Position numbers and translations under genes: made by a program. This document shows, one piece after another, positions 47,180 through 59,058 of a stretch of DNA of 64,000 nucleotides (the first letter of the stretch is position 1; every line of letters begins with the position of its first letter). This stretch comes from Acidovorax radicis N35 (GTDB lineage Bacteria > Pseudomonadota > Gammaproteobacteria > Burkholderiales > Burkholderiaceae_C). The notes below the pieces were generated by a model. It made no database searches, was not told the DNA's origin, and saw only the letters and a list, made by a program, of their open reading frames with translations. The stretch spans positions 653,572 to 717,571 of the forward strand of contig NZ_AFBG01000020.1 in NCBI RefSeq assembly GCF_000204195.1. The letters run 5' to 3'.

Positions 47180-48304
47180 GTGACGACCACCAACCTATTG
47201 GAATTTGACCTCGACGGTCTGGCGGCCTTCTGCCAGCAGTTGGGTGAAAAGCGGTTTCGCGCCACCCAGCTGTTCCGCTGGATCCATCAGCGCGGCGCCA
47301 GTGACTTTGACGCTATGAGCGACCTGGCCAAGGCCTTGCGCGACAAGCTCAAAGGCTGCGCTCGTGTCGAAGCCCTGCCCGTCGTCTCCGAACATGTTTC
47401 CTCAGACGGCACGGTGAAGTGGCTGTTTGACGTGGGAGATGGGAATGCGGTCGAGGCTGTTTTCATTCCTGAGGATGACCGGGGAACCCTGTGCATTTCC
47501 TCGCAGGCCGGCTGCGCTGTGGGGTGTCGTTTTTGCTCCACGGGGCACCAGGGTTTCAGCAGGAATCTGACCACGGGTGAGATCATCGCTCAGCTTTGGT
47601 TTGCTGAACATTCCTTGCGTCAACGCCTCAAGTCCGAGGACCGCGTCATATCGAACGTGGTGATGATGGGGATGGGCGAGCCTCTGCAAAACTACTCGGC
47701 TCTCGTGCCTGCCTTGCGCACCATGTTGGATGACCACGGGTATGGTTTGTCGCGTCGGCGGGTGACCGTGTCCACGTCGGGCGTGGTTCCAATGATGGAT
47801 CGCCTTTCCCAGGATTGTCCTGTGGCCCTGGCAGTGTCGCTGCACGCACCGAACGATCCGCTGCGCGATAACCTGGTGCCGCTGAATCGCAAGTACCCTA
47901 TTGACGAATTGTTGGCTGCCTGCAATCGCTATCTAGCGCATGCGCCGCGTGACTTCATCACATTTGAGTACTGCATGCTCGACGGGGTCAATGATCAGGT
48001 GGAGCATGCGCGGCAGTTGATCGAATTGGTCAAGCCGGCCCGAGGGGAAGGGGTGCGCTGCAAATTCAACCTTATCCCTTTTAATCCTTTTCCTGCATCG
48101 GGGCTTTTGCGTTCGCCGCAGAGCCAGGTGTTGGCCTTTGCCAAAGTCTTGAGCGAAGCGGGTATTGTCACGACCGTGCGCAAGACTCGCGGGGATGATA
48201 TCGACGCTGCGTGTGGCCAACTCGCGGGGGATGTCAAGGACCGCACGCGGGCTGCTGAGCGCATGGCAAAGCAGCGGACAATCGTGCTCAAACCGGTGAC
48301 TTGA
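47180..48304 (+). CDS. rlmN: dual-specificity 23S rRNA/tRNA (adenine C2) methyltransferase
   Basis: This 374-aa radical SAM enzyme has iron-sulphur ligands Cys112, Cys116 and Cys119 in [12 protein letters not shown]. The catalytic C-terminal Cys lies in [11 protein letters not shown]. It methylates A2503 of 23S rRNA and A37 of some tRNAs. The start is GTG 47180 after GGGGGGAG. It sits in the conserved ndk-rlmN-pilF order. Confidence 0.96.
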   Translation: MTTTNLLEFDLDGLAAFCQQLGEKRFRATQLFRWIHQRGASDFDAMSDLAKALRDKLKGCARVEALPVVSEHVSSDGTVKWLFDVGDGNAVEAVFIPEDDRGTLCISSQAGCAVGCRFCSTGHQGFSRNLTTGEIIAQLWFAEHSLRQRLKSEDRVISNVVMMGMGEPLQNYSALVPALRTMLDDHGYGLSRRRVTVSTSGVVPMMDRLSQDCPVALAVSLHAPNDPLRDNLVPLNRKYPIDELLAACNRYLAHAPRDFITFEYCMLDGVNDQVEHARQLIELVKPARGEGVRCKFNLIPFNPFPASGLLRSPQSQVLAFAKVLSEAGIVTTVRKTRGDDIDAACGQLAGDVKDRTRAAERMAKQRTIVLKPVT

Positions 48305-48340
48305 TCAGCAAGCAATCGGCATACTTCAAGGAGGCTCTAC

Positions 48341-49177
48341 ATGGTGGGATTGATTGGACGCTGGCAGCAATGGGGCCGCTGGACGCTCACGGCATGTAGT
48401 GTGGCGGCCTGTGTGGCGGCACTCCAGGGGTGTGCTACCACCAATAGTGGGATGCCCGCCGCCGATACCAATGCCGGATTGATTACTCCGTCCGACGAGC
48501 CAGAAACGAGGCGCCGCGCCCGCATACGCCTGGAGCTTGCTTCCAACTACTTCGAGAATGGCCAGACGGCCGTAGCGCTCGACGAGGTCAAACAGGCGTT
48601 GGCGGCCGATCCCACGTATGCCGATGCTTTCAATCTCCGCGGTCTCATTTACATGCGGTTGGGCGACCTTGTCCAGGCTGACGATAGTTTTCGCAGAGCA
48701 TTGGCTTTGCGCGGGGGAGATCCCAATCTGCTGCACAACTATGGATGGTTGTTGTGCCAGCAGCAAAAATATGCGGAAGCGGATCAGCATTTTGCTCGGG
48801 CCCTCACCAGTCCGTCTTACACGGCGCGCAGCAAGACGTTGATGGCCCGAGGACTTTGCCAGTCGGGTGCTGGCCAGTTCGCGGAGGCTGAGCAGTCCAT
48901 GCTGAAGGCCTATGAGCTGGATGCGGCGAATCCTGTGGTGGGTTACCACTTGGCGGCGCTTTTGTTGCGGCGCAATGAATTGACCCGGGCGCAGTTCTAT
49001 ATCCGGCGCCTCAACAATAGCCAGTTTGCCAACTCCGAGTCGTTGTGGTTGGGAATCAAGGTGGAGCGCACTTTGGGCGACTCCGTGGCCATGAAGCAAC
49101 TGGCGGACCAGTTGCGCAAGCGTTTCCCGGATTCGCGGGAATTGGGTGCATTCGAGCGTGGGGCTTTCAATGAGTGA
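48341..49177 (+). CDS. pilF: type IV pilus pilotin lipoprotein (PilF/PilW, TPR)
   Basis: This 278-aa lipoprotein (VAALQGC, Cys31) carries about five TPR repeats (DEVKQALAADPTYADAFNLR; LVQADDSFRRALALRGGDPN). It directs outer-membrane assembly of the PilQ secretin. The start follows AAGGAGG. It overlaps rodZ by 8 bp. Other pilus genes are not in the window. Confidence 0.92.
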   Translation: MVGLIGRWQQWGRWTLTACSVAACVAALQGCATTNSGMPAADTNAGLITPSDEPETRRRARIRLELASNYFENGQTAVALDEVKQALAADPTYADAFNLRGLIYMRLGDLVQADDSFRRALALRGGDPNLLHNYGWLLCQQQKYAEADQHFARALTSPSYTARSKTLMARGLCQSGAGQFAEAEQSMLKAYELDAANPVVGYHLAALLLRRNELTRAQFYIRRLNNSQFANSESLWLGIKVERTLGDSVAMKQLADQLRKRFPDSRELGAFERGAFNE

Positions 49178-50084
49178 GGTTTTGGAGAGTGACGGGGCCA
49201 CCGCGGGTGGGTTGCTGAGAGAGGCGCGGCAAGCATCTGGTATGCACATCGCTGCCCTGGCTGTGGCGCTGAAGGTACCTGTCAGTAAGCTGGAGGCGCT
49301 GGAGGCGGACAACTACGAAGCCTTGCCCGATACGGTGTTTGTGCGCGCGCTTGCTTCCAGCATGTGCAGGACGCTTAAGCTGGATCCCGCGCCGATTCTG
49401 TCACTGTTGCCGCAAAGTAAAAGCCCGCGCTTGGCGACCGACAGCGCAGGGCTGAATGCTCCGGTAAAAGGGAGTATTGGGAAGTCGTCTTCCTCCTCGG
49501 CGTCCTTTTCGTCGGGATCAACCTCACGGTCTGTGACGGTGGTCGTTTTGGCATTGTTGGTGGGTGCGCTGGTCCTGGTCTTTTTCCCTCGGCCACAGGA
49601 CGGTGCAACGAGTCCGTCTGCGGCATCTGCGCCCGCCAAACCTGCCGTTAATGTCGTCGAGCAGCAGGCGATACCCCCCGTCATGGGTGCTTCGGGTGCA
49701 GTATCCGCGGTTGCGGAGCGTGTGCCAGAAAGTCCTCAATCGCCGGCAGTGGGGCGCCCGGAACTGACACGCCCTGCCGCCGTTGCTCCGGTTGCCAACG
49801 ACGTCGCCTCTGCCCCGGTTGTTGCCGCCAGTGCGGCCACCCCACCGGCAGGTGCGTTGGTGTTGCGCGCGCGCAGTGAATCCTGGGTGCAGGTACGGGA
49901 CTCGGCAGGCGCTGTGGCGTTACAGCGCAATCTGGCGGCAGGTGAGTCGGTGTCGGTCGCTGGACAGATGCCCTTTGCTGTCGTCATCGGTCGTGCAGAC
50001 GCAACGGAGGTGTTCGTGCGTGGAAAACCTTTTGACTTGACGACGGTTTCGCGTGAAAACGTAGCTCGCTTCGAGGTGAAATAG
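49170..50084 (+). CDS. rodZ: RodZ-like cytoskeletal/HTH membrane protein
   Basis: The 304-aa protein has an N-terminal HTH_25 domain ([40 protein letters not shown]), a Ser-rich linker, one membrane segment ([20 protein letters not shown]), an Ala/Pro-rich periplasmic linker and a C-terminal DUF4115 domain ([20 protein letters not shown]). RodZ links MreB to the envelope for rod shape. The order pilF-rodZ-ispG is conserved in proteobacteria. Confidence 0.93.
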   Translation: MSEVLESDGATAGGLLREARQASGMHIAALAVALKVPVSKLEALEADNYEALPDTVFVRALASSMCRTLKLDPAPILSLLPQSKSPRLATDSAGLNAPVKGSIGKSSSSSASFSSGSTSRSVTVVVLALLVGALVLVFFPRPQDGATSPSAASAPAKPAVNVVEQQAIPPVMGASGAVSAVAERVPESPQSPAVGRPELTRPAAVAPVANDVASAPVVAASAATPPAGALVLRARSESWVQVRDSAGAVALQRNLAAGESVSVAGQMPFAVVIGRADATEVFVRGKPFDLTTVSRENVARFEVK

Positions 50085-51367
50085 TGGAAAAGCTACCGTG
50101 TGAGATGGATCCCATTGCTATAGCGTCCCCTTTGCCTCGGCGGTCGCGCCAAGCCAGGGTGGTATGGGGTTCGCGCGTGGTAACCGTGGGCGGGGACGCG
50201 CCGGTGCGTGTGCAGTCTATGACAAATACCGACACCGTGGATGCCATTGGTACGGCTATACAGGTGAAGGAGTTGGCACAGGCTGGCTCGGAGTTCGTCC
50301 GAATTACCGTGAACACCCCCGAGGCGGCGGCGGCAGTGCCTTACATCCGTGAACAGTTGGACCGGATGGGAGAAAGCGTGCCGTTGGTGGGAGATTTCCA
50401 CTACAACGGACACCGGCTTCTCACCGAATTTCCTGACTGCGCGCAAGCTCTTTCCAAATACCGCATCAATCCCGGCAACGTTGGCAAGGGCGACAAGCGG
50501 GATCGACAATTTGGTCAGATGATTGATGCGGCCATGCGCTGGAACAAGGCCGTGCGGATCGGAGTGAATTGGGGCAGTCTTGACCAGGATTTGCTGGTCA
50601 ATTTGATGGACACCAACAGCCGTCGCGCCAAGCCTTGGGAGGCGCGCCAGGTCATGTACGAGGCGCTAATCACGTCAGCCATTGAGTCCGCCCATCGGGC
50701 GGAAAAAATGGGCCTGGATGGCAATCAGATCATCTTGTCCTGCAAGGTCAGTGGTGTGCAGGACCTGATTTCCGTGTACCGCGAACTTGCGCGTCGCTGT
50801 GACTACGCGTTGCACCTGGGACTCACCGAAGCAGGCATGGGCACAAAGGGCACGGTAGCGTCGGCTACCGCGTTGTCTGTGCTGTTGCAAGAGGGGATTG
50901 GCGACACCATCCGTGTATCTCTGACCCCCCAGCCTGGTGAAGCGCGCACCCAAGAGGTGGTGGTCGCTTCGGAGATATTGCAGGCATTGGGATTGCGCGT
51001 GTTTGTTCCCAGTGTTACCGCGTGCCCAGGTTGTGGCCGTACCACCAGCACAACATTTCAGGACCTTGCCAAGCAGATCGACGATTTTCTGCGTGCCCAG
51101 ATGCCTGTGTGGCGCGTTCGCTATCCCGGCGTCGAAAATTTACGCGTCGCAGTGATGGGATGCATCGTCAATGGCCCTGGAGAGAGCAAACACGCAGACA
51201 TCGGCATCAGCCTCCCTGGCACGGGGGAGGCTCCTGCCGCGCCTGTGTTTATCGATGGCGAAAAGGCCATGACGCTGCGTGGTGACAACATTGCCAATGA
51301 GTTCCATCAAATTGTCGAGCAGTACATTGAGAAGCGCTTTGGCGCTGCCGTCGTGTCTGCGGCCTGA
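50084..51367 (+). CDS. ispG: 4-hydroxy-3-methylbut-2-enyl diphosphate synthase (flavodoxin-type)
   Basis: This 427-aa iron-sulphur enzyme of the MEP isoprenoid pathway has the expected cysteines in [13 protein letters not shown] and [17 protein letters not shown]. The GTG start shares one base with the rodZ stop (TAGTG). The N-terminal 25 residues are poorly conserved. Downstream comes hisS after 94 bp. Confidence 0.96.
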   Translation: MEKLPCEMDPIAIASPLPRRSRQARVVWGSRVVTVGGDAPVRVQSMTNTDTVDAIGTAIQVKELAQAGSEFVRITVNTPEAAAAVPYIREQLDRMGESVPLVGDFHYNGHRLLTEFPDCAQALSKYRINPGNVGKGDKRDRQFGQMIDAAMRWNKAVRIGVNWGSLDQDLLVNLMDTNSRRAKPWEARQVMYEALITSAIESAHRAEKMGLDGNQIILSCKVSGVQDLISVYRELARRCDYALHLGLTEAGMGTKGTVASATALSVLLQEGIGDTIRVSLTPQPGEARTQEVVVASEILQALGLRVFVPSVTACPGCGRTTSTTFQDLAKQIDDFLRAQMPVWRVRYPGVENLRVAVMGCIVNGPGESKHADIGISLPGTGEAPAAPVFIDGEKAMTLRGDNIANEFHQIVEQYIEKRFGAAVVSAA

Positions 51368-51461
51368 GTTTCGCTCGCTTTGCCTTTGATTGCTGCTCAG
51401 CTGCCTGCTGTGGCGGCAGCAATGCCTTTCCAAGAACTGCCAGATAGAGAAAAGAACAGTT

Positions 51462-52787
51462 GTGAGTAACGAAAAAAGCACTTTGGCGCCCAAGCCGGAA
51501 AAATTGGTCGCCGTGAAAGGCATGAACGATATCTTGCCTCCGGAATCTGCCCGCTGGGAGTGGCTAGAGTCAAAGGTCCGCGACCTCATGGCGCGCTATG
51601 CCTATCGCAATATCCGTACGCCGATCGTTGAACCTACGCCGCTCTTTGTGCGGGGGCTTGGGGAGGTCACCGATATTGTGGAAAAAGAGATGTACTCTTT
51701 TGAGGATCGTCTCAATGGTGAGCATCTCACTTTGCGTCCTGAGGCGACTGCCGGGGTTGTCCGAGCCGTCGCAGAGCATTCCATGCTGTATGACGGAGGC
51801 AAGCGCCTCTACTACATGGGGCCCATGTTCCGTCACGAGCGTCCGCAGCGGGGGCGATACCGCCAGTTCCACCAGATTGGGGCTGAAGCGCTGGGTTTTC
51901 CTGGCGCCGAGGTCGACGCGGAATTGATCTTGCTCGCCCAGGCACTGTGGCGTGAACTGGGCTTGCAGAACGTGCGGCTGGAGCTAAACAGCCTGGGTGA
52001 GCCGCATGAACGCAAGGCCCACCGTGCTGCGCTGATTTCCTACCTAGAGCAGCATATGGATGTGTTGGATGAAGAGGCGCGCCGACGTTTGCACAGCAAT
52101 CCGTTGCGCATTCTGGATACCAAGAATCCTGCTATGCAATCCATGGTGGAAGCTGCGCCTCGTTTGATCGATTTTTTGGGGCCTCAGTCACTCGCGCATT
52201 TCGATGCCGTCAAGTCCATCTTGAGCGCCAACGGAGTCTCCTGGACTGTCAATCCGCGGCTTGTTCGGGGTATGGACTACTACAACCTGACGGTTTTTGA
52301 ATTCGTCACCGATCAGTTGGGCTCGCAGGGCACGATTTGCGGCGGCGGTCGCTATGACTACCTGATCGAGCAGATCGGTGGCAAGGCTGCGCCTGCGGTG
52401 GGATGGGCGCTGGGGGTTGAGCGTGTGCTTGAACTTCTCAAGGAACAAGCCAGTACGCTACCTGCCCTGTCGCCTGACGTTTATGCCGTGATTCCATCCG
52501 TGGCGGCTCTACCAGTGGCTGTGACTACCATCGAGCGGTTGCGGCAGCTTGGTGTCAGTGTACAAATGCACGCTGCGCCCGCTGGGGGTGAGGGCATGGG
52601 CAGCATGAAATCCCAATTCAAGAAGGCAGATGCGAGTGGCGCGCTTTACGCGCTGGTCTTCGGCGAAGATGAGCTGTCCCGTGGGATGGTTGTTGTCAAG
52701 TCATTGCGTGATGGTGTGGGCGCACAGTCCGACCACACTCTGGATTCCCTGGCCGAATGGGCGCCCACCCTACAATCCAATCGCTAA
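51462..52787 (+). CDS. hisS: histidyl-tRNA synthetase
   Basis: This 441-aa class II synthetase begins near [20 protein letters not shown], then motif 2 ([20 protein letters not shown]), the His-A motif [15 protein letters not shown] and motif 3 ([15 protein letters not shown]). The start is GTG 51462; the 24-residue frame upstream looks non-coding. A C-terminal anticodon-binding domain is complete. A TACAAT box lies in its last codons and may serve yfgM-bamB. Confidence 0.96.
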   Translation: MSNEKSTLAPKPEKLVAVKGMNDILPPESARWEWLESKVRDLMARYAYRNIRTPIVEPTPLFVRGLGEVTDIVEKEMYSFEDRLNGEHLTLRPEATAGVVRAVAEHSMLYDGGKRLYYMGPMFRHERPQRGRYRQFHQIGAEALGFPGAEVDAELILLAQALWRELGLQNVRLELNSLGEPHERKAHRAALISYLEQHMDVLDEEARRRLHSNPLRILDTKNPAMQSMVEAAPRLIDFLGPQSLAHFDAVKSILSANGVSWTVNPRLVRGMDYYNLTVFEFVTDQLGSQGTICGGGRYDYLIEQIGGKAAPAVGWALGVERVLELLKEQASTLPALSPDVYAVIPSVAALPVAVTTIERLRQLGVSVQMHAAPAGGEGMGSMKSQFKKADASGALYALVFGEDELSRGMVVVKSLRDGVGAQSDHTLDSLAEWAPTLQSNR

Positions 52788-52801
52788 ACAGAACACATTC
52801 C

Positions 52802-53488
52802 ATGGCAAATCACCTCGATCTCGAAGAACAAGAGCAGCTTGATCAGCTCAAGCATTTCTGGAACACCTGGGGCACGCTGATCAGTTCGGTGCTGATTTTG
52901 GTAGCGGGCTCTTTGGTCGCTTGGAACGGATATCAATATTGGCAGAACCGGCAGGCGGGCCAGGCCGCAGCGCTCTATGACGCTGTGGAGGTGGCAGCCC
53001 GGGCAGGTGACCAAAATCGGATGGCGCAGGCGTTTGCTGACCTGAAGGCCAAGTACGCAGGCACGACCCAGGCCAGTCAGGCGGGGCTTGCGTTGGCCAA
53101 GACCATGGTGGATACAGGCAATGCCGATGGCGCCAAAGAGGCACTCGGTTGGGTGGCGACCCAGTCGGGAGATGATGGCCTTAAGGCCTTGGCCAAATTG
53201 CGCCTGGCCAGCGTGCTAATGGATCAAAAAAACTACGACGAAGCACTCAAACAGCTGTCTGGCAGTGCTCCGCTGGAGTTTGATGCTGTGTTTGCAGATC
53301 GTAGAGGCGACATCTATCTTTTGCAGGAAAAACGTGCAGAAGCCATTGCTGAGTACGCCAAGGCCTATAAGTCTCTTGAAGACAGTGTTGAGTACCGTCG
53401 CCTTGTGGAGGTCAAGCTTGGGGCTTTGGGTGTCTCTCCCCAAGGTGTTGCTATGGCTGCCGCTGGATCCATAGACGGAGTGAAATAA
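52802..53488 (+). CDS. yfgM: YfgM-family ancillary SecYEG chaperone
   Basis: This 228-aa protein has a short cytosolic part (MANHLDLEEQEQLDQLKHFW), one membrane anchor (LISSVLILVAGSLVAWNGYQ) and a periplasmic TPR domain. YfgM associates with SecYEG and PpiD and helps secretory proteins fold. Its place between hisS and bamB is conserved. Confidence 0.94.
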   Translation: MANHLDLEEQEQLDQLKHFWNTWGTLISSVLILVAGSLVAWNGYQYWQNRQAGQAAALYDAVEVAARAGDQNRMAQAFADLKAKYAGTTQASQAGLALAKTMVDTGNADGAKEALGWVATQSGDDGLKALAKLRLASVLMDQKNYDEALKQLSGSAPLEFDAVFADRRGDIYLLQEKRAEAIAEYAKAYKSLEDSVEYRRLVEVKLGALGVSPQGVAMAAAGSIDGVK

Positions 53489-53490
53489 CC

Positions 53491-54657
53491 ATGGCGTTCA
53501 TTCGTGAAAACGAGGCGAAGTGCGGGTTGTTTGGGTTGCGATGCATTGTCTCGGGGGTCTTGGTGGCCACATTGGCAGGATGCTCGCTATGGAGCAGTGG
53601 CGCCGCCAAGCCTGTGCCTGCTGATCTGGGAGCCAATGTCGCAGTGCTTGGCGTGCGGCAGGCCTGGACCAACCGGATTGGCAGTGTTGCTGGCTTGCCC
53701 CTTGATATCCACACGGCAGGCAATGTCGTTACTGTCGCATCTTCCGATGGGATTGTGGCTGCGATCGACGCCCGCACCGGCGGGGATGTATGGCGCGCGG
53801 CGCTGGCGGAGCCGTTGTCTGCGGGGGTTGGAAGTGACGGCAAGTCGGCCGCAGTTGTTTCCCGCAGCAATGCGCTGATCGTTTTGGATGCTGGCCGTGA
53901 GCGGTGGCGCCAATCACTGGCTGCGCAAGTATTCACTCCTCCCCTTGTCGCTGGCGGACGCGTATTTGTACTCTCGGCCGATCGTTCCTTGGCGGCTTTC
54001 GATGCTGCGACGGGGCACAAACTCTGGAGCCAGCAGCGCTCTGGAGACCCCTTGATTTTGCGTCAGGCAGGCGTTCTTGTGGCGGTTGGCGATACGTTGG
54101 TGGCGGGTTTTGCCGGCCGTATCGTGGGCTTGAATCCAGACAATGGCAGTGTGCGCTGGGAAGCTCCGTTGGCCAGTTCGCGCGGCACCAACGATGTTGA
54201 GCGTTTGGTAGAGCTGGTCGGGCGCACCAGCAGAGTGGGCGATTCCATCTGTGCGCGTGCATTTCAGACAGCTGTAGGTTGTGTCAATGCTGCCAGGGGT
54301 TCGGTGGCTTGGGCGCAGCCGGCCAATGGTGCCGATGGTGTGCATGGTGACGGGGAGGCTCTGTTCGGTGCAGAGAGCAATGGCACGGTGGTTGGGTGGC
54401 GCCGCAGCGATGGTTCGCGTCTATGGACGACTGACAGGCTCAAGCACCGCAAACTGACGGCGCCTCTGCTGCTAGGGCGCTCGGTGGTGATTGGGGACGA
54501 CACAGGCCTCATTCATCTGCTATCCCGTACGGATGGTTCTCCGCTCAACCGCATGGCCACGGATGGTTCAGGTATTGCCGCAGCACCCGCTGTGGCCGCC
54601 GATACGTTGGTAGTGGTTACTCGCAATGGTGGTGTCTACGGATTCCGTCCAGATTGA
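53491..54657 (+). CDS. bamB: outer membrane assembly lipoprotein BamB
   Basis: This 388-aa lipoprotein (VATLAGC, Cys31) has an eight-bladed PQQ-like propeller. Repeats such as [20 protein letters not shown] and [18 protein letters not shown] are visible. It is part of the BAM complex that inserts beta-barrels. It starts 2 bp after the yfgM stop. Confidence 0.95.
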   Translation: MAFIRENEAKCGLFGLRCIVSGVLVATLAGCSLWSSGAAKPVPADLGANVAVLGVRQAWTNRIGSVAGLPLDIHTAGNVVTVASSDGIVAAIDARTGGDVWRAALAEPLSAGVGSDGKSAAVVSRSNALIVLDAGRERWRQSLAAQVFTPPLVAGGRVFVLSADRSLAAFDAATGHKLWSQQRSGDPLILRQAGVLVAVGDTLVAGFAGRIVGLNPDNGSVRWEAPLASSRGTNDVERLVELVGRTSRVGDSICARAFQTAVGCVNAARGSVAWAQPANGADGVHGDGEALFGAESNGTVVGWRRSDGSRLWTTDRLKHRKLTAPLLLGRSVVIGDDTGLIHLLSRTDGSPLNRMATDGSGIAAAPAVAADTLVVVTRNGGVYGFRPD

Positions 54658-54670
54658 TGGATTTTATTTA

Positions 54671-56014
54671 ATGAAGCCAGTTATCGCCCTCGTGGGGCGT
54701 CCGAATGTCGGCAAGTCCACGCTCTTCAACCGCCTGACCAAGTCCCGCGACGCCATTGTTGCGGATTTCGCAGGGCTTACGCGTGACCGGCATTACGGTA
54801 ATGGCAAGCAAGGTAAGCACGAATACATCGTTATCGATACAGGAGGCTTTGAGCCTGATGCGTCGAGTGGTATCTACAAGGAAATGGCCAAGCAGACTCA
54901 GCAGGCTGTCGCCGAAGCCGATGTGGTCATTTTTGTAGTAGATGCCCGTGCAGGCGTGTCCGCACAAGATCATGACATTGCGAATTATTTGCGCCGTCTT
55001 GGCAAGCCTTGTGTTCTCGTTGCCAACAAGGCAGAAGGCATGCTTGAAGGCGTGCAACTCGCCGAGTTCTATGAGTTGGGCCTGGGCGAGGTCTACCCGG
55101 TGTCTGCGGCGCATGGACAGGGTATCCGGAGTTTGGTGGATATTGCCCTTGAGCCCCTACAGCTTCCTGAGCCCGATGACTCCGATGGCGATCCTGACAA
55201 GGGCATCATCAAGCTTGCTGTTGCGGGGCGACCGAATGTTGGTAAATCGACGCTGATCAACACGTGGTTGGGCGAGGAGCGCTTGGTTGCCTTCGACATG
55301 CCGGGCACGACCCGGGACGCCATTACCGTACCATTTGAGCGCAATGGTCAGCGCTTTGAACTGGTGGACACGGCAGGGTTGCGACGCAAGGGGAAGGTTT
55401 TTGAGGCGATCGAAAAGTTCTCGGTCGTCAAGACACTTCAAGCTATTGAGTCGGCCAATGTGGTGCTGCTACTGCTCGATGCGACTCAGGGCGTCACGGA
55501 CCAGGATGCGCACATCGCGGGATACATCCTTGAGAGTGGCAGGGCGGTGGTTGTTGCTGTGAACAAATGGGATGCGGTCGATGACTACCAGCGCCAGTTG
55601 CTGGAGCGGTCTATCGAGACCCGGCTCGCATTTCTGAAGTTCGCATCCTTGCATTTCATTTCGGCCAAAAAACGCCAGGGCCTGGGACCGCTCTGGACGT
55701 CCATTGCGCAGGCGCACAAAGCGGCGACCTGCAAGATGTCGACCCCGATATTGACACGTCTGCTGTTGGAAGCGGTGCAATTCCAGAGCCCCAAACGGGC
55801 GGGCATGTTCCGGCCGAAATTGCGATACGCGCACCAGGGTGGCATGAATCCTCCGGTCATCGTTGTCCATGGCAATTCGCTGGAGCATGTCACCGATGCT
55901 TACAAGCGTTTTCTGGAAGGTCGTTTCCGAAAGGAGTTTGATTTGGTGGGTACGCCGCTGAGAATAGAGATGAAGACCTCGCACAATCCCTTTGCAGACA
56001 AGGACGACGACTGA
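54671..56014 (+). CDS. der: ribosome-associated GTPase Der (EngA)
   Basis: This 447-aa protein has two GTPase domains in tandem, with P-loops GRPNVGKS at residues 9-16 and 186-193, then a KH-like C-terminal domain. It acts in 50S subunit assembly. The ATG at 54671 is 13 bp after bamB; the frame is open further upstream within bamB but the family begins here. Confidence 0.97.
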   Translation: MKPVIALVGRPNVGKSTLFNRLTKSRDAIVADFAGLTRDRHYGNGKQGKHEYIVIDTGGFEPDASSGIYKEMAKQTQQAVAEADVVIFVVDARAGVSAQDHDIANYLRRLGKPCVLVANKAEGMLEGVQLAEFYELGLGEVYPVSAAHGQGIRSLVDIALEPLQLPEPDDSDGDPDKGIIKLAVAGRPNVGKSTLINTWLGEERLVAFDMPGTTRDAITVPFERNGQRFELVDTAGLRRKGKVFEAIEKFSVVKTLQAIESANVVLLLLDATQGVTDQDAHIAGYILESGRAVVVAVNKWDAVDDYQRQLLERSIETRLAFLKFASLHFISAKKRQGLGPLWTSIAQAHKAATCKMSTPILTRLLLEAVQFQSPKRAGMFRPKLRYAHQGGMNPPVIVVHGNSLEHVTDAYKRFLEGRFRKEFDLVGTPLRIEMKTSHNPFADKDDD

Positions 56015-56127
56015 TTCAAAGGTCAAAGACTCGATCCTTGAAGGGCCATGCGTCCTGAGTCTGGAGCGTGTCTCAGGCTGTGGTAAGGTGCTGGTTTACA
56101 ACAACATTTTTGAACACGGAGAATATC

Positions 56128-56382
56128 GTGAGCAATAAAGGCCAACTTTTGCAAGACCCCTTCCTCAACGCCTTGCGTCGGGAGCATGTTCCTGTTTCTA
56201 TCTATCTCGTGAACGGAATCAAGCTGCAGGGGCAGATCGAGTCGTTTGACCAATACGTCGTGTTGCTGCGCAATACGGTGACCCAGATGGTCTACAAGCA
56301 CGCCATTTCTACAATCGTGCCAGGCCGCGCGGTCAATTTTTCCACTGCCGATACTTCTGATGCAGATAGCAACAACGCTTAA
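56128..56382 (+). CDS. hfq: RNA chaperone Hfq
   Basis: This 84-aa protein has Sm1 ([20 protein letters not shown]) and Sm2 ([14 protein letters not shown], with the YKHA motif) and a short acidic tail. It pairs small RNAs with mRNAs. The start is GTG 56128 after ACGGAGA, which may limit expression. The order der-hfq-hflX is conserved. Confidence 0.96.
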   Translation: MSNKGQLLQDPFLNALRREHVPVSIYLVNGIKLQGQIESFDQYVVLLRNTVTQMVYKHAISTIVPGRAVNFSTADTSDADSNNA

Positions 56383-56451
56383 GTTGTTGTTCCTGAATCC
56401 GTCTTCGCCTCTTGCCCTGATCGGGCTAGAGGGCAAACTCCTTTGCATTCG

Positions 56452-57618
56452 ATGACCTCTTCATCGGTAGACGGTACTCCGGTATTGCTCGTGGGGGTGG
56501 ACTTTGGTCTTCCGCACTTCGATGGTGATCTTGAGGAATTGGGGTTGCTTGCGCAGACAGCTGGCATGAAACCTGTTGGCCGCTTGACGTGCAAGCGGAA
56601 AGCTCCGGATGCTGCCTTATTCGTTGGTAGTGGCAAAGCGGATGAAATTCGTACCCTGGCGCAGATGCACGGTGCGGTGGAAGTTCTGTTCGATCAGTCC
56701 CTCAGTCCGGCACAGCAGCGAAATCTGGAGCGTCACTTAGAGCTTCCAGTCAATGACCGCACGTTGCTGATTCTGGAAATTTTTGCCCAGCGCGCCCGCA
56801 GTCATGAAGGCAAGCTCCAGGTGGAGCTTGCGAGATTGCAGTATCTCAGTACCCGTCTTGTACGTCGTTGGTCGCATCTGGAGCGCCAAACGGGTGGGAT
56901 TGGGGCGCGTGGCGGTCCCGGCGAGAAGCAGATTGAGCTGGATCGCCGGATGATCAGTGATGCAGTCAAGCGTACCCGTGACCGCCTGGTGAAGGTCAAG
57001 CGTCAGCGGTCCACACAGCGGAGGCAGCGCGAGCGACGTGATACCTTCAACATTTCATTGGTGGGCTACACCAATGCAGGTAAGTCCACACTCTTCAATG
57101 CACTGGTGAAGGCGAGAGCCTACGCTGCAGACCAGTTGTTTGCGACACTGGATACCACGACACGGCAACTCTATTTGGGTGATGCCGGGCGATCAGTCTC
57201 ACTGTCCGATACCGTGGGATTTATCCGGGATTTGCCTCACGGCTTGGTGGATGCGTTCCAGGCAACGCTGCAAGAGGCCATTGATGCGGATCTACTGCTT
57301 CATGTCGTGGATGCATCCAATCCGGGCTTTCCGGAGCAGATGGCTCAGGTCCAAAAAGTATTGCACGAGATCGGGGCGGCTGACATTCCCCAAATACTAG
57401 TGTTCAACAAGCTGGACTCACTGGAGGCCGAGCAGCGCCCGCCGCTTCTTGAGGACCAGTATGACGTCGATGGTCAGTTGTTTCCGCGCCTGTTTGTGAG
57501 CGCACGTTCTGGCGAGGGATTGGGTACGCTGCGCCAAGCGCTCTCATCCCGAGTCGTTGCTGTCCAGGAGCGCATGACCCCTGAAGCCGCCATTGAATTG
57601 CCAGGGACCGTGCCCTGA
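56452..57618 (+). CDS. hflX: ribosome-binding GTPase HflX
   Basis: This 388-aa protein has an N-terminal HflX domain ending in GIGARGGPGEKQIELDRRMI, then a G domain with GYTNAGKST (about residues 205-213) and switch II (SDTVGFIRDLPHGLVDAFQA). It splits stalled or heat-damaged ribosomes. The ATG at 56452 is preferred to a TTG at 56443. Confidence 0.96.
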   Translation: MTSSSVDGTPVLLVGVDFGLPHFDGDLEELGLLAQTAGMKPVGRLTCKRKAPDAALFVGSGKADEIRTLAQMHGAVEVLFDQSLSPAQQRNLERHLELPVNDRTLLILEIFAQRARSHEGKLQVELARLQYLSTRLVRRWSHLERQTGGIGARGGPGEKQIELDRRMISDAVKRTRDRLVKVKRQRSTQRRQRERRDTFNISLVGYTNAGKSTLFNALVKARAYAADQLFATLDTTTRQLYLGDAGRSVSLSDTVGFIRDLPHGLVDAFQATLQEAIDADLLLHVVDASNPGFPEQMAQVQKVLHEIGAADIPQILVFNKLDSLEAEQRPPLLEDQYDVDGQLFPRLFVSARSGEGLGTLRQALSSRVVAVQERMTPEAAIELPGTVP

Positions 57619-57672
57619 TTGGGCACAATGCCAGCATTACCAATGCCATACAGAGAACCAGAGACTTTGCGC

Positions 57673-59049
57673 ATGAATTTCCAAAATCGCACCCTACGCT
57701 GGGCATCGTTGCCAGAACGCATTCGGGGCATGTTCAATCTGAATGACCCTCGCTGGGGGCGCGGCGAGGACAACAAGACTGACGATGGCGGACGACCGGA
57801 TGAGCGGCCTGCTACACCACCACCGGCCGGCAATCGGGGCAACGACCAGCGGCCGAACAATGGGCAACCGCCGGACCTGGATGAACTTTGGCGTGACCTG
57901 AACAAGAAGCTCGGAGGCTTCTTTGGTTCCAAGAACGGCGGTGGTCGAGGGCCAGGCAACGGCGGTAGTTCTGGTGGCGGATTTCAGCCGGATATGAAGA
58001 GCGCAGGCGTGGGCGTAGGGCTGATCGCAGGGATCGTCTTCGTCATCTGGATGGGGACAGGTTTTTTCATCGTCCAGGAAGGCCAACAGGCCGTCATTAC
58101 TCAGTTCGGCAAATACAAAAGCACGGTGGGGGCAGGGTTCAACTGGCGCCTGCCTTACCCCATTGAGCGCCACGAACTGGTCTTTGTGACCCAGATACGG
58201 TCCGCAGATGTTGGGCGTGACAGCATCATCAAGAGCACGGGGTTGCGGGAGTCGGCCATGCTCACGGAAGATGAGAATATCGTAGAGATCAAATTTGCCG
58301 TTCAGTATCGCTTGAGTGACGCCCGCGCTTGGCTGTTTGAAAGCAAGAACCCGACGGATGCCGTGGTTCAGGCGGCGGAGACGGCAGTTCGCGAAGTGGT
58401 TGGAAAGATGCGCATGGATACGGCGTTGGCCGAAGAGCGTGATCAGATTGCACCGCGTGTTCGTACTCTCATGCAAACCATCCTGGATCGCTACAAGGTG
58501 GGCGTGGAGGTGGTCGGTATCAATCTGCAGCAAGGTGGGGTGCGCCCCCCAGAGCAGGTGCAGGCCTCCTTTGACGATGTACTCAAAGCGGGCCAGGAGC
58601 GCGAGCGGGCCAAGAATGAAGCCCAAGCGTACGCGAATGACGTTATCCCTCGGGCCGTGGGTTCTGCATCGCGCCTGAACGAAGAGGCAGCAGCCTATAA
58701 GGCGCGGATTGTTGCCCAGGCGCAAGGTGATGCGCAGCGATTTTCTTCCATCCTTGCGGAGTACCAGAAGTCGCCGCAGGTGACCCGTGACCGCATGTAC
58801 CTGGAGACCATGCAGCAGATTTATGGCAGCGTGACCAAGGTGCTAGTTGAATCGAGACAGGGGTCCAACCTGTTGTATTTGCCACTGGACAAGATCATGC
58901 AAAGTGTCGCCAGTGGAGGAGGGGCTTCTGATGCCCCTGCCGCGAGCACTACGGCCCCTGTGGCGGCACCGGCGGTGCCTTCGTCTACTTTCTCTAATGA
59001 CCCCCGAGCGCGTGACAGCAGTCGTACACGTGATCGTGAATCTCGCTAG
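57673..59049 (+). CDS. hflK: FtsH modulator HflK
   Basis: This 458-aa band-7/SPFH membrane protein has a Gly/Asn/Pro-rich cytoplasmic N-terminus of about 110 residues, one membrane segment (VGLIAGIVFVIWMGTGFFIV), an SPFH domain (QAVITQFGKYKSTVGAGFNW), a coiled coil, and a disordered Ala/Ser tail. With HflC it forms a cage around the FtsH protease. ATG 57673 or 57730 could be the start. Confidence 0.95.
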   Translation: MNFQNRTLRWASLPERIRGMFNLNDPRWGRGEDNKTDDGGRPDERPATPPPAGNRGNDQRPNNGQPPDLDELWRDLNKKLGGFFGSKNGGGRGPGNGGSSGGGFQPDMKSAGVGVGLIAGIVFVIWMGTGFFIVQEGQQAVITQFGKYKSTVGAGFNWRLPYPIERHELVFVTQIRSADVGRDSIIKSTGLRESAMLTEDENIVEIKFAVQYRLSDARAWLFESKNPTDAVVQAAETAVREVVGKMRMDTALAEERDQIAPRVRTLMQTILDRYKVGVEVVGINLQQGGVRPPEQVQASFDDVLKAGQERERAKNEAQAYANDVIPRAVGSASRLNEEAAAYKARIVAQAQGDAQRFSSILAEYQKSPQVTRDRMYLETMQQIYGSVTKVLVESRQGSNLLYLPLDKIMQSVASGGGASDAPAASTTAPVAAPAVPSSTFSNDPRARDSSRTRDRESR

Positions 59050-59058
59050 GAGCAGCTC